64,000 bases of DNA, taken from assembly GCF_000522985.1 (NCBI RefSeq), contig NZ_CP007128.1, positions 5,006,220-5,070,219 of the forward strand, in the 5' to 3' direction. A model generated the notes under the pieces. The model saw only the letters and a list, made by a program, of their open reading frames with translations. It was not told where the DNA came from and did no database searches. Made by a program: the position numbers and the translations under genes. The stretch is from Gemmatirosa kalamazoonensis. GTDB taxonomy: Bacteria > Gemmatimonadota > Gemmatimonadetes > Gemmatimonadales > Gemmatimonadaceae. Positions 1 to 8,931 of this stretch are shown one piece after another. The first letter of the stretch is position 1. Each line of letters begins with the position of its first letter.

Positions 1-292
1 CCACCGGCGTGCGCGCCGCAATGCCCGCGTTCGCGAACACCACGTCCAGTCCGCCGAGCGCGGCGACCGACGACTCCACCGCGCGCTCCAGCGCGGCCTG
101 GTCGGTGACGTCGCACTCCGCCCACGTGTGCCCGGTGCCTAACGACTCGGCCAGCGCGGCGAGCCGCTCCGGCTCCAAGCCCACGAGCGCGAGCCGCGCC
201 CCGCGCGCCGCGAGCTGCCGCGCGGTCTCCGCGCCGATGCCGCGCGCGGCACCGGTGATCAGGCCCGTCCTGCCCGAGAGATCGTCGTGCAT
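1..292 (-). CDS. Short-chain dehydrogenase/reductase, N-terminal part (runs off window)
   Basis: The minus strand reads from an ATG at 292 to the window edge without a stop. Residues about 13-20 carry the SDR nucleotide-binding signature TGAARGIG, and the last visible part has the NAG element (FANAG), both diagnostic of a Rossmann-fold NAD(P)-dependent oxidoreductase. The active-site YxxxK lies outside the window, so the substrate cannot be judged. It precedes a flavin monooxygenase on the same strand, about 200 bp away, so the two may work together in oxidising an alcohol/ketone, but that is only an inference from position. Confidence 0.85.
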   Translation of the reverse strand, partial: MHDDLSGRTGLITGAARGIGAETARQLAARGARLALVGLEPERLAALAESLGTGHTWAECDVTDQAALERAVESSVAALGGLDVVFANAGIAARTPV

Positions 293-490
293 CTGGAGCG
301 CTCCACGCGGCGCATGACTCGGTGTGAGTTCGGAACGCGGATCGCGCGGATCACGCGGATCACGCGAACACTACCGGATGGTTCACGGGAACTGGGCTGG
401 AGGCTGACGCCTCGTTCCTATCCGGCCGTTTCCGCGAAATCCGCGCGATCCGCGTCCACTCTCATGGAGCCGTCCGAGGCGAGGAGCCTG

Positions 491-1951
491 TCACGGCGCG
501 AAACCCCGCACGAGGTACTCGTCCGGATCGAACCGCGCGACCCGCCGCCGGAATCGCCACGTGAAGTCGGGCCACAGCGCCGACGGCCGCCCCGTGCGAT
601 CGAGGTACCAGCTGCGGCATCCACCATCGGTCCACACCGTGCCCGCGATGCGCCGCTCCACGTCGGCGAGCCACGCCGCCTGCGCCTCCGCCGACGGCTC
701 CACGGCCGCGGCGCCGGTCGCGCGCAGATGCCGCACCGCGCCCACGAGATGCTCGAGCTGCGCCTCGATCATGAGCACCACGGAGTTGTGGCCGAGCCCC
801 GTGTTCGGGCCGAGGAGCAGGAACAGGTTCGGGAAGCCGGACACCGTCGTGCCGAGGTGTGCGCGCGGGTTGCCTTCCCACACGTCGGCCAGCGAGCGGC
901 CGTCGCGCCCGCGCACGCACGGCGCGAGCGGCGGGTCGGTGGGCCGGAAGCCGGTGCCGAACACGATCACGTCGGTCGCGCGCTCCACGCCCAATGCGTC
1001 GACGATCGAGCGCTCGCGCACCGCCGCGATGCGCTCCGTGATCACCTCCACGTTCGGCCGCGCGAGCGCCGGCAGGTAGTCGTCGGAGACGATGATGCGC
1101 TTGCACCCCATCGTGTAGTCGGGGGTGAGCTTCGCGCGCAGCGCGGGGTCGGCGACCGCCCGGGCGAGATGCCAGCGCGCCACGCGCTCCGCGTGACGCA
1201 TCAGGCGCGGCGCGCGGAACGTCACCACCATCAGCTCGCGCGCCGCGTAGATCGCGCCGCGCGCGAGCCGCTGCGCCGCCGGCACGCGCCGGAACAGCCG
1301 CTTCGCGCGCGCGCCTAACGGCCGGTCGCGCCGCGGCATCACCCACGGCGGCGTGCGCTGGTACACGTGCAGCGCGGAGACCATCGGCTGGATGGCGGGC
1401 ACGAACTGCGCCGCCGACGAGCCGGTGCCGATCACCGCGACGCGCCGCCCCGCGAGCGGCACCGAGTGGTCCCACCGCGCGGAGTGGAACGCGGGCCCGG
1501 CGAACGTCGCGAGCCCCGGCAGCTCGGGCGTCACCGGCTCGCTCAGCGGTCCCGTCGCGAGCACCAGCACGTTCGCGGTGTACTCGCCCCGCGACGTCGA
1601 CACGCGCCACCGCCCAGTCGCGTCGTCCCACCGGGCGCCGGTGACCGCGGTCCCGAACCGCACGTGCGGCAGCACGCCGAAGTCGCGCGCGCACCGGCGC
1701 AGATAGTCCCAGATCTCCGGCTGCGGCGAGAACGCGCGCGACCAGTCGGGGTTCGGCGCGAACGAGAACGAGTAGAGGTGCGACTGCACGTCGCACGCGC
1801 ACCCCGGGTACGTGTTGTCGCGCCACGTGCCGCCCACGTCGTCGGCCCGCTCCAGCAGCAGGACGTCGTCGACGCCGGCCTGCCGCAGCCGGATCGCGGC
1901 GCCCAGACCGCCGAAGCCGGTGCCGACGATGATGACGTGGTGGTGAGTCAT
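491..1951 (-). CDS. Flavin-binding Baeyer-Villiger type monooxygenase
   Basis: 486 residues. An FAD-binding GxGxxG lies at residues 10-15, the Baeyer-Villiger fingerprint FxGxxxHxxxW at residues 150-160 (F150, H156, W160), and a second, NADPH-binding GTGSSA element near 175. Such enzymes use NADPH and O2 to insert oxygen next to a ketone, or N-/S-oxygenate. The length is a little short of classical cyclohexanone monooxygenase (about 540), as in the soluble group of NAD(P)/FAD monooxygenases. Start is ATG followed by three histidines. The upstream SDR-like gene could supply or reduce the carbonyl partner. Substrate unknown. Confidence 0.9.
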   Translation of the reverse strand: MTHHHVIIVGTGFGGLGAAIRLRQAGVDDVLLLERADDVGGTWRDNTYPGCACDVQSHLYSFSFAPNPDWSRAFSPQPEIWDYLRRCARDFGVLPHVRFGTAVTGARWDDATGRWRVSTSRGEYTANVLVLATGPLSEPVTPELPGLATFAGPAFHSARWDHSVPLAGRRVAVIGTGSSAAQFVPAIQPMVSALHVYQRTPPWVMPRRDRPLGARAKRLFRRVPAAQRLARGAIYAARELMVVTFRAPRLMRHAERVARWHLARAVADPALRAKLTPDYTMGCKRIIVSDDYLPALARPNVEVITERIAAVRERSIVDALGVERATDVIVFGTGFRPTDPPLAPCVRGRDGRSLADVWEGNPRAHLGTTVSGFPNLFLLLGPNTGLGHNSVVLMIEAQLEHLVGAVRHLRATGAAAVEPSAEAQAAWLADVERRIAGTVWTDGGCRSWYLDRTGRPSALWPDFTWRFRRRVARFDPDEYLVRGFAP

Positions 1952-2006
1952 GGTGCGGGTGCTACTGCGGTCGGGACGGCGCGGGCGGTGCGGCGCTGTC
2001 GATACG

Positions 2007-2107
2007 GTGCGATGAGGCGCAAACGATGCTCACGTCGCTTGACGGCGCGGTACGGCGCGGTACGGCGCGGTTCAGCGGTGTGAGACGGGGTTTGCGCCTC
2101 ATCGCGC
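2007..2107. repeat. Long inverted repeat enclosing tandem decamers
   Basis: A perfect 16-bp inverted repeat (arms 2009-2024 and 2090-2105, containing CGATGAGGCGCAAAC and its complement) surrounds a 65-bp centre with three consecutive near-identical decamers built on GGCGCGGTAC. It lies between the monooxygenase start and the 3' end of the CysK-family gene, so on the minus strand it is a possible CysK terminator or a small mobile repeat. No coding signal was seen in 1952-2165. Confidence 0.6.
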
Positions 2108-2165
2108 ATCATCGTCGGCGCAGTATCGCCCCCGCCGTCACCGGCGCCGTTCACCCCCATTCCCT

Positions 2166-3116
2166 TCACCCTGAGTACAGGTCCCCGGCCAAGTACTTCA
2201 ATCCCGTGTCGACCGCCACCGTCGCGACCGTGTGCCCGGGCCCCAGCTCGCGCGCGAGCCGCACCGCGGCCGCGACGTTCAGGCCCGTCGACGTGCCGGC
2301 GAAGATCCCTTCCTCGCGCGCGAGCCGCCGCGCCATCACGCGCGCCTCCGCCTCGGGCACCGCGCGCGCCTCGTCGTAGTCCTCGGCACGCAGATGCGAC
2401 GGCACGATGCCGACCGCCACGCCCTCCACGCGATGCGGGCCGCCGTGCCCCGCGGTGAGCATCGGCGACGACTCCGGCTCGAGCGCGACGATGCGCGCGC
2501 GGCACCCCGCCTCCTTCAGCGCGCGCGACACGCCGACGAGCATCCCCGCCGTGCCGACGCCGCCGCAGAACGCGTCGACGCGCCCCCCGGTCTGTTCGAC
2601 CAGCTCGCGGCCGATCCCCTTGTAGCCCTCGAGCGCGTCGTCGTTGTGGAACTGGTCCGTCCAGAACGTCCCGTCCTCGGTGGCGAGGCGCTCCGTGCGC
2701 ACGCGCAGCCGCTCGACGAGCCCCGGCGTGATCTTGCCACCCTCGCTCGGCTCGAGCTGCAGCTCGGCGCCTAACGCGCGCATTGTGTCGAGCTTCTCCT
2801 TCGCCCACGCGTCGGACGACAGCGCGAGAAACGGGTAGCCCTTCACCGCGCAGACGAGCGCGAGCGACGAGCCGGTGCTGCCGCCGGTGTACTCCACGAC
2901 GCGCATGCCGGGCCGCAGGGCGCCGCGGCGCTCGGCCCCCTCCACCATCGCGAGCGCCATCCGGTCCTTGTACGAGCCGGTCGGGTTGTAATACTCCAGC
3001 TTCACGATCACGTCGGCGCTCGGGCCCTCCACCACGCGCCGGAGCCGCACCGCCGGCGTCCGGCCGATCGCGTCGAGCACGGAGTCGCGCACGGGTGGGA
3101 CGGCGTCGGCGAGCAT
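2166..3116 (-). CDS. Cysteine synthase family PLP enzyme
   Basis: 316 residues of fold-type II PLP enzyme. The Schiff-base lysine is K50 in the GSYKDRMA motif, the substrate loop EYTGGSTG follows at residues 75-82, and the phosphate-binding glycine loop GGVGTAG is at 185-191. Family members make cysteine from O-acetylserine plus sulfide, or cystathionine from serine. The SYKDR form, where classical CysK has SVKDR, is commonly seen in CysK-like paralogues, so exact substrate is open. The ATG at 3116 gives the expected N-terminus (an RDSVLDAIGRTP stretch). No other sulfur-assimilation genes are adjacent. Confidence 0.88.
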   Translation of the reverse strand: MLADAVPPVRDSVLDAIGRTPAVRLRRVVEGPSADVIVKLEYYNPTGSYKDRMALAMVEGAERRGALRPGMRVVEYTGGSTGSSLALVCAVKGYPFLALSSDAWAKEKLDTMRALGAELQLEPSEGGKITPGLVERLRVRTERLATEDGTFWTDQFHNDDALEGYKGIGRELVEQTGGRVDAFCGGVGTAGMLVGVSRALKEAGCRARIVALEPESSPMLTAGHGGPHRVEGVAVGIVPSHLRAEDYDEARAVPEAEARVMARRLAREEGIFAGTSTGLNVAAAVRLARELGPGHTVATVAVDTGLKYLAGDLYSG

Positions 3117-3240
3117 GCGATGGCTCCGTGGTGCGGGTGACCCTGCGGGGTAACCCTGCGGGGTGAGGTGGACAGCGCCGCCACGAAGATGCGATCATGT
3201 CGCGCGATCCGCACCGCCCTCACCCCGCGCCCGCCCCCTC

Positions 3241-4392
3241 ATGGACCGCCCCGTATCGCGCCGCACGTTCATCGCCGCCGCCGCCGGCCTCGCCGGCTGC
3301 GCCTCGCTCGGGCGCCGCGACGACGACGACTTCCTGCTCCACGTCGGCACGTACACCGAGGGGACCAGCAGCGCGGGCGTCTACCGCTTCCGCATGGACG
3401 ACGACTCCGGCGCGCTCCAGGCGCTCGGTCCCGTCGACGCCGGACCGAACCCATCGTTCCTCGCGCGCCGCGCCGACGGGCTGCTCGTCGTGGCGAACGA
3501 GGTCGACACGTGGAACGGTCAGCGTACCGGCGCGGTGAGCGCGTTCGCGGTCGATTCGCGCACCGGCGCGCTCACGCCGCGCGGCCGCCGCTCGTCGGGC
3601 GGCACCGGACCGGCGTATGTCTCGATCGACCACAGTGGGCGCATCGCGCTCGTCGCGAACTACGGCGGCGGCAGCGTCGCCGCGCTGCCCATCGCCGCCG
3701 ACGGCACGCTCGGCGATCCGACGTCGGTCGTACGGCACTCGGGCTCGGGGCCTAACGCGGAGCGGCAGGAGGGGCCGCACGCACACTGCATCATCGCCGA
3801 CCCGTCCAACCGGTGGGCGCTCGCCACGGACCTGGGCACCGACCGCGTGATGATCTATCGGCTCGACCCGGCGGGCACCCTCGCGCCGGCACCGACGCCG
3901 TTCGTCGCGCTGCCCCCGGGCGCGGGCCCGCGGCACCTCGCGTTTCACCCGGGCAGCCGGTACCTCTACCTCGCGAACGAGCTCGATCTCACGTTAGGCA
4001 CGTTCCGCTGGGACTCGGCCGCGGGCACGCTCGAGCGGCTGCAGCTCGCGCCGATCGTGCCGGGCCTGCGCTCGCGCGACTTCACCGCCGCCGACATCCA
4101 CGTCGCGCCGTCGGGCCGCTTCCTGTACGCGACCGTGCGCGGCGACGACAGCATCGGCGTGCACGCGATCGACGAGCGCACCGGCATGCTCACCTACGTG
4201 CAGCGCGTCTCCACCGAGGGCAAGTGGCCGCGCAACTTCGCCCTCGAGCCGCGCGGCAGGTTCCTCTACGTCGCGAACCAGCACACCGACGACATCACCA
4301 TCTTCCGCGTCGACCGCGACACCGGCCGGCTCACCTTCACCGGCCAGCGCGTGCCCGTGCCGTCGCCGGTGTGCATCAGGTTCTCGGCGTAG
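3241..4392 (+). CDS. Lactonase-family beta-propeller protein (6-phosphogluconolactonase/YbhE-like), exported
   Basis: 383 residues from the ATG at 3241. An in-frame ATG-free extension upstream is R/P-rich and ignored. The N-terminus has a twin-arginine motif SRRTF followed by a hydrophobic stretch and a lipobox-like LAGC, so export by Tat and lipid anchoring are likely. The rest shows repeated blades with DxxTGALxxLG elements typical of the seven-bladed lactonase family that opens sugar lactones. Its neighbours encode another sugar lactonase type protein and galactonate catabolism, which fits a periplasmic sugar-acid role. Substrate not determined. Confidence 0.88.
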   Translation: MDRPVSRRTFIAAAAGLAGCASLGRRDDDDFLLHVGTYTEGTSSAGVYRFRMDDDSGALQALGPVDAGPNPSFLARRADGLLVVANEVDTWNGQRTGAVSAFAVDSRTGALTPRGRRSSGGTGPAYVSIDHSGRIALVANYGGGSVAALPIAADGTLGDPTSVVRHSGSGPNAERQEGPHAHCIIADPSNRWALATDLGTDRVMIYRLDPAGTLAPAPTPFVALPPGAGPRHLAFHPGSRYLYLANELDLTLGTFRWDSAAGTLERLQLAPIVPGLRSRDFTAADIHVAPSGRFLYATVRGDDSIGVHAIDERTGMLTYVQRVSTEGKWPRNFALEPRGRFLYVANQHTDDITIFRVDRDTGRLTFTGQRVPVPSPVCIRFSA

Positions 4393-4401
4393 CTCTTTTA
4401 A

Positions 4402-4580
4402 TTGAACCGCAGAGGACGCAGAGGGTCGCAGAGGACTGCCCTTCCGATCTTGAACCACAGAGGACACGGAGGACACGGAGGAAACCAACAAGAAGTGGTC
4501 TCCTCCGTGTCCTCCGTGTCCTCTGTGGTTCAAGAAAAGAGGCAGTCCTCTGCGGCCCTCTGCGGCCCTCTGCGGTTCAC
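4402..4580. repeat. Nested palindromic array between convergent genes
   Basis: A perfect 33-bp inverted repeat (4450-4482 versus 4500-4532), each arm holding tandem GGACACGGA-like units after TTGAACCACAGA, sits inside a second, imperfect pair of arms (4402-4440 versus 4542-4580) built from GCAGAGGAC/GTCCTCTGC units. It lies exactly between the convergent lactonase and SMP-30 genes, so it can fold as a very long hairpin in either transcript and may terminate both. A related array is at 61.3 kb. Confidence 0.85.
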
Positions 4581-4602
4581 TCACACAGGAAAGGACGAGC
4601 CG

Positions 4603-5625
4603 TCAGAACCCCGGCCCCTTCGTGCTCAACCGGAGTCGCAGCAGCTGATGGTTCGACGTGATGTACAGCGTCGAGCCGTCGTCGCCCCACGCGCAGTTCG
4701 CCGTCGGCTGCCCCATCGCGATCGTGCCGAGGTGCTTGCCCTGCGGTGAGAGCACGAGGATCCCGCCGGGCCCCGTCGCGAACAGGTTGCCGGCGCGGTC
4801 CACCTTCATGCCGTCGGGGAGCCCGGGCTTTCCCTGCTTCGCGAGCGCCGTCGCGTCGAAGAACACGCGCCCGCGTGCCAGCGTGCCATCCGCCGCGACG
4901 TCGTACGCCATCCACACCGCGCGCTCCGGATCCGACACCGCGACGTACAGCGTGCGCTCGTCCGGCGAGAACGCGAGCCCGTTCGGGAACGTGAGGTCGC
5001 GCGTGAGCAGCGTCAGCGTGCCGTCGGGCTTCAACCGGTACACCCCGTTGAACGGCAGCTCCTTCACGCGGCTGTCGTTCAGCCCATCGAGCCCGTACGG
5101 CGGGTCGGTGAAGTACAGGTCCCCGTTCGACCGGTACACGAGATCGTTCGGCGAGTTGAGGCGCTTCCCCTCGTAGCGGTCGGCGAGCGTCACCTTCGTG
5201 AAGAGCGAGTCGTTGACGCGCGCGACCTGGCGGTTGCCGTGGTCCGCCATCACGAGCGCGCCGTGTGCGTCGAGCGTGAGCCCGTTGCTTCCCAGCTCGC
5301 GGCCGGCGGGCGTCGGTCCCGCATAGCCGGCGGGGCGGAGCCACACGCTGATCCCCTCGCCCGCCTTCCACCGGTAGATCGTGTTCTTCGGAATGTCGCT
5401 GAACAGCAGATGGCCGCCCCGCGCGTCGCGGCGCCAGACCGGCCCCTCGGTCCAGTCGAAGCCGTCGGCGAGCTGCTCGATCGTCGCGTTAGGCGGCACG
5501 AGCGCGTCGAGCGCGGGGTCGAGGCGCTCGATGGTGCGGGTGATGGGCTGCTGCTGGGCGTCCACGCGGAGGGCGAAGAGGGTGGCGAGTGCCGCCGCGG
5601 CGACGAGCGGGTGGCGTGAGCGCAT
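4603..5625 (-). CDS. SMP-30/gluconolactonase family protein, secreted
   Basis: 340 residues from ATG at 5625, with a Sec signal peptide (basic start, AAAALATLFAL core, cleavage after VDA). The mature part has the SMP-30 beta-propeller hallmarks: an FDWTEGPVW entry, LNSPNDLV, DPPYG and FPNGLAFSPD blocks. These enzymes are Ca2+-dependent lactonases that hydrolyse aldonolactones. An open frame continues far upstream to 7203, but that extension is arginine-rich and overlaps two other genes on either strand, so it is not used. The divergent oxidoreductase starts 55 bp away, and a shared promoter region is likely. Confidence 0.88.
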   Translation of the reverse strand: MRSRHPLVAAAALATLFALRVDAQQQPITRTIERLDPALDALVPPNATIEQLADGFDWTEGPVWRRDARGGHLLFSDIPKNTIYRWKAGEGISVWLRPAGYAGPTPAGRELGSNGLTLDAHGALVMADHGNRQVARVNDSLFTKVTLADRYEGKRLNSPNDLVYRSNGDLYFTDPPYGLDGLNDSRVKELPFNGVYRLKPDGTLTLLTRDLTFPNGLAFSPDERTLYVAVSDPERAVWMAYDVAADGTLARGRVFFDATALAKQGKPGLPDGMKVDRAGNLFATGPGGILVLSPQGKHLGTIAMGQPTANCAWGDDGSTLYITSNHQLLRLRLSTKGPGF

Positions 5626-5679
5626 AGTATTCGGTGCGGTGGGAAGCGTCATCATGCACGACGACCGGGAGGAGAGCCA

Positions 5680-6705
5680 GTGCGCACGATCCGCTGGGGG
5701 ATCATCGGCTGCGGCGACGTCACGGAGGTGAAGAGCGGCCCCGCGCTGCAGCGTGCGGAGCACTCCGCGCTCGTCGCCGTCATGCGCCGCACCGGCGCGC
5801 TCGCCGCCGACTACGCGCGCCGCCACGGCGTGCCGCGCTGGTACGACGATGCCGCCGCGCTCATCGCCGACCCCGAGGTCGATGCGGTCTACGTCGCGAC
5901 GCCACCCGGCTCGCACCTGGAGCACACGCTCGCCGCCGCGCGCGCCGGCAAGCCGGTGTACGTCGAGAAGCCGATGGCGCGTGACGCCGCCGAGTGCGAC
6001 GCGATGATCGAGGGCTGCCGCGAGGCCGGCGTGCCGCTGTTCGTCGCCTACTACCGGCGCGCGCTTCCGCGCTTCCTCGAGATCAAGCGACTGCTCGACG
6101 CCGGCGCGATCGGCGACATCCGCTACGTGAACGTCGCGCTGCACCAGCCGCTCGCCGCCGCGGACCTCGACCCGCGCACGCTGCCCTGGCGCGTGGACCC
6201 CGCGATCGGCGGCGGCGGGCGGTTTCTCGACCTCGCGTCGCACATGCTCGACTTCCTCGACTTCGCGCTCCGCCCCGTCACCGACGCGCAGGGGATCGCG
6301 GCGAACCAGGCGGGCCGCTACACGGCGGAGGACATCGTCGCCGGCACGTTCCGCTTCGCGTCGGGCGCGCTCGGTGCGGGCACGTGGTGCTTCTCGGCGT
6401 TCGATCGGGTCGACCGCACCGAGATCGTCGGCAGCGGGGGACGGATCACGTACTCGACGTTCGATACGCGCCCGATCGAGGTCGCGACGGCGAGCGGCGT
6501 GGAGCTCGTCGCGATCGACAACCCGGCGCACATCCAGCAGCCGCTGATCCAGCTCGTCGTGAACGCGATCAACGGCACGGGCGCGTCGCCGAGCACGGGC
6601 GAGACGGGGCGGCGCACGTCGTGGGCGATGGACCGCATGCTGGAGGGATACCGGCGGTCGGCGGGCGGGAGGGACGAGGCGAGGACTGACTGGGGATCGA
6701 AGTGA
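5680..6705 (+). CDS. Gfo/Idh/MocA family oxidoreductase
   Basis: 341 residues starting with GTG at 5680, supported by a strong GGGAGGAG ribosome-binding site about 7 nt upstream. The N-terminal Rossmann motif GxIGCGD (residues 7-13) and the EKPMA motif near residue 96 are typical of NAD(P)-dependent sugar dehydrogenases of this family; the C-terminal half is the alpha/beta substrate domain. Placed between a gluconolactonase-like gene and galactonate genes, it could oxidise a sugar such as galactose to a lactone, but family members have diverse substrates. Confidence 0.88.
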   Translation: MRTIRWGIIGCGDVTEVKSGPALQRAEHSALVAVMRRTGALAADYARRHGVPRWYDDAAALIADPEVDAVYVATPPGSHLEHTLAAARAGKPVYVEKPMARDAAECDAMIEGCREAGVPLFVAYYRRALPRFLEIKRLLDAGAIGDIRYVNVALHQPLAAADLDPRTLPWRVDPAIGGGGRFLDLASHMLDFLDFALRPVTDAQGIAANQAGRYTAEDIVAGTFRFASGALGAGTWCFSAFDRVDRTEIVGSGGRITYSTFDTRPIEVATASGVELVAIDNPAHIQQPLIQLVVNAINGTGASPSTGETGRRTSWAMDRMLEGYRRSAGGRDEARTDWGSK

Positions 6706-6743
6706 TCGAAAGGGATCTCGCGATGAGCTCGAAGCGATGGTCG

Positions 6744-7193
6744 CTATCCCGAGATCTCGTCGATCGCCGCTGGATCCCCATGAGTACTCACCTCGTCCCT
6801 CACCCTCCCCCGCCACCCATCCAACGTGATCCTCCTGACGCTCGGCTCCGGCCCGAAGTGCAGTAGCAGCCCGACGGGGATCCCCGATGCGCGCAGGTAG
6901 CCGAGCACCTGCCGCGGGGCACCGCGATGCAGGTCGATCGTCGACTTCGTCTCGACGACGATGCATCCGTCGACGACCATGTCGATGCGCTGCGTGCCGA
7001 TCTCGATGCCCTTGTACCGCACCGTGAAGCACACCTCGCGCGCGATCTGGTGGCCCCGTTGGCGCAGCTCGATCTCGAGCGCCCGGGCGTAGAGCGACTC
7101 GGAGAGACCGTACGCCAGCGTGTTGTACACATCGTAGAATGCCCCGATCACGCCGTGCGTGAGCGGATCTCGGAGGGACTCGTCGTGGCTCAT
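6744..7193 (-). CDS. GxxExxY family protein
   Basis: 149 residues. Contains the name-giving G-L-S-E-S-L-Y element near residues 29-35 and a core IGTQRIDMVVDGCIVVETKS with D and ExK residues arranged like a PD-(D/E)XK nuclease fold. These small proteins are common, multicopy and uncharacterised in environmental bacteria. It interrupts the sugar-acid gene cluster on the opposite strand and is bordered by a roughly 35-bp imperfect inverted repeat, the left copy being inside its own 3' end, which suggests arrival as a small mobile cassette. Confidence 0.75.
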   Translation of the reverse strand: MSHDESLRDPLTHGVIGAFYDVYNTLAYGLSESLYARALEIELRQRGHQIAREVCFTVRYKGIEIGTQRIDMVVDGCIVVETKSTIDLHRGAPRQVLGYLRASGIPVGLLLHFGPEPSVRRITLDGWRGRVRDEVSTHGDPAAIDEISG

Positions 7194-7304
7194 GATCGAT
7201 CATCGGGGCGAGTGCGCCGCCTACCGTACCGATCCATCGCGGACCCGTCGATGGGAACGCGCGAAGCCTCGAGGCGAGTACTCATGGGGATCCACCGGCG
7301 ATCG
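6761..7304. repeat. Inverted repeat pair bordering the GxxExxY gene
   Basis: The 35 bases at 6761-6795 match the reverse complement of 7270-7304 with only two mismatches; both contain GGATCCCCATGAGTACTCA in one orientation or the other. The left copy overlaps the last codons of the GxxExxY gene, and the right copy lies about 75 bp upstream of its start. Weaker similarity (GGATC-rich words) continues on both sides. The arrangement is that of a short transposable cassette with terminal inverted repeats, though no transposase is present. Confidence 0.7.
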
Positions 7305-7360
7305 ACTGGATCCGCGGATGTGCGCTTGTCGCTCCGTGGATCCAGCGATCCTTTCGATCC

Positions 7361-8296
7361 ATGAATCCCCAAGAGTCCTCGCCTGGTCCCTCGTCCCTGA
7401 TCGCCCTCGACTGGGGCACGACCACCCTCCGCGCATATCTCCTCGACGCTCGCGGCACCGTGCTCGCGACGCGCGCCGAGCCGTGGGGCATCATGCGCCT
7501 CCCCGCGGGCGGCTTCGCGGCGGCGTTCGACGACGTCGTGAGTGCGCTCGGCGCGGTCGATCTCCCCGCGATCGCCTGCGGCATGGTCGGCAGCGCACAC
7601 GGCTGGATCGCCGCACCCTACTGCCCCGTCCCCGCCGGCGAGACCGAGCTCGCCGCCGCGCTCGCGCCCGTACCCGATCGGCGTGTACACGTCGTCCCCG
7701 GCGTCGAGCGGCGCGGCGAGCGACCGGATCTCATGCGCGGCGAGGAGACGCAGATCGTCGGCGCGCTCGCGCTCCACCCCGAGCTCGCGCGACGCGCCAC
7801 GTTCGTCCTCCCCGGCACGCACGCGAAGTGGGCGCGCGTCGTCGACGGCCGCGTGCACGACTTCGCGACGTACATGACCGGCGAGCTGTTCGCCGTCCTG
7901 CGCGACCACTCCATCCTCGGCCGCCCGGCGCGCGACACCGAGGCGCCGAGCGCCGCGGAATCGGCGGACGCGTTCGCGCGTGGCGTGCGCGCGGCGACCG
8001 GCGCGCCGAGCGGCCTAGCCCCCCTGCTCTTCTCCGCGCGCGCCGCCGTGGTCACCGGCGCCGTCGCCGCGGCGGCGAGCCTCGACCATCTCTCCGGCCT
8101 CCTCCTCGGCGACGAGATCCGCAGCGCCCTCGCGACCGCCGGCCCGCCCGACGCGCTCGTCGGCGACCCCGCGCTCTGCGCACGCTACGCGCGTGCGCTC
8201 GCGCTGCTCGGCCATCATGACGTTCCCGTGATCGCCGACGCGGCGCCGGCGGGGCTGTGGCGCATCGCCGTGCACGCGCACATCATCCCGGCGTGA
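7361..8296 (+). CDS. dgoK: 2-dehydro-3-deoxygalactonokinase
   Basis: 311 residues. The actin/hexokinase-fold phosphate-binding motif DWGTT is at residues 17-21, and the body aligns by eye with DgoK (CGMVGSAHGW, VPGV, MRGEETQ, LPGTHAKWARV blocks). The enzyme phosphorylates 2-keto-3-deoxygalactonate with ATP. Its stop overlaps the GTG start of the aldolase gene (GTGA at 8293-8296), so the two are translationally coupled. No convincing ribosome-binding site is seen at the ATG used, and the palindromic repeat lies just upstream. Confidence 0.92.
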   Translation: MNPQESSPGPSSLIALDWGTTTLRAYLLDARGTVLATRAEPWGIMRLPAGGFAAAFDDVVSALGAVDLPAIACGMVGSAHGWIAAPYCPVPAGETELAAALAPVPDRRVHVVPGVERRGERPDLMRGEETQIVGALALHPELARRATFVLPGTHAKWARVVDGRVHDFATYMTGELFAVLRDHSILGRPARDTEAPSAAESADAFARGVRAATGAPSGLAPLLFSARAAVVTGAVAAAASLDHLSGLLLGDEIRSALATAGPPDALVGDPALCARYARALALLGHHDVPVIADAAPAGLWRIAVHAHIIPA

Positions 8297-8931
8297 ACGC
8301 GCTCCAGCCCTACCTCGACCGCCTCCCGCTCATCGCCATCCTCCGCGGCGTCACGCCGGAGGAGGCCGTGGGCGTGGGCCAGGCGCTCGTCGATGCCGGC
8401 TTCGCGATCGTCGAGGTGCCGCTGAACTCCCCGCGTCCCGCCGAGAGCATCGCGCGCCTCGCGGAGTCGTTAGGCGAGCACGTGCTCGTCGGCGCCGGCA
8501 CCGTGACGACCGTCGCGCAGGTGGCCGAGGTGCAGTGCGCCGGCGGACGCCTCATCGTCATGCCGCACTGTGAGCTCGACGTCGTGCACGCGGCGAACGA
8601 CGCCGGGCTCCTCTCCGCGCCCGGCATCGCGACGCCCACCGAGGGCTACGCGGCGCTCGCCGCGGGCGCCGATGCGCTGAAGCTCTTTCCGGCCGAGCTG
8701 CTGACGCCGGCCGTGCTGAGGTCCATGCGCGCGGTGTTCCCGACGACGACGCGCTTCATCCCCGTCGGCGGCATCACGCCCGACCGCATGGCCGCGTACG
8801 TCGCCGCCGGCGCGGCCGGCTTCGGGCTCGGCTCCGCGCTCTACAGGCCGGGCGACTCGCCCGATCGCGTCGCGGCCAACGCGCGCGCGTTCGTCGACGC
8901 GTGGTACCGCATCCGCGAGACCTCGACGTGA
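8293..8931 (+). CDS. dgoA: 2-dehydro-3-deoxy-6-phosphogalactonate aldolase
   Basis: 212 residues from the GTG at 8293; the longer upstream frame only re-reads dgoK. The class I aldolase features are LIAILRG near residue 12, the EVPLNSP block around 41, and the Schiff-base lysine K130 in the DALKLFPAE motif. It splits KDPGal into pyruvate and glyceraldehyde 3-phosphate. The KDPG aldolase Eda is a close relative, but the dgoK and dgoD neighbours favour DgoA. The stop overlaps the GTG of the next gene, again four bases. Confidence 0.92.
   Translation: MNALQPYLDRLPLIAILRGVTPEEAVGVGQALVDAGFAIVEVPLNSPRPAESIARLAESLGEHVLVGAGTVTTVAQVAEVQCAGGRLIVMPHCELDVVHAANDAGLLSAPGIATPTEGYAALAAGADALKLFPAELLTPAVLRSMRAVFPTTTRFIPVGGITPDRMAAYVAAGAAGFGLGSALYRPGDSPDRVAANARAFVDAWYRIRETST

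Noticed and set aside
4603-7203. An 866-codon open frame on the minus strand joining SMP-30 with upstream sequence
   Set aside because: The upstream part is an arginine-rich shadow of the Gfo/Idh/MocA and GxxExxY genes; the SMP-30 signal peptide starts at 5625.
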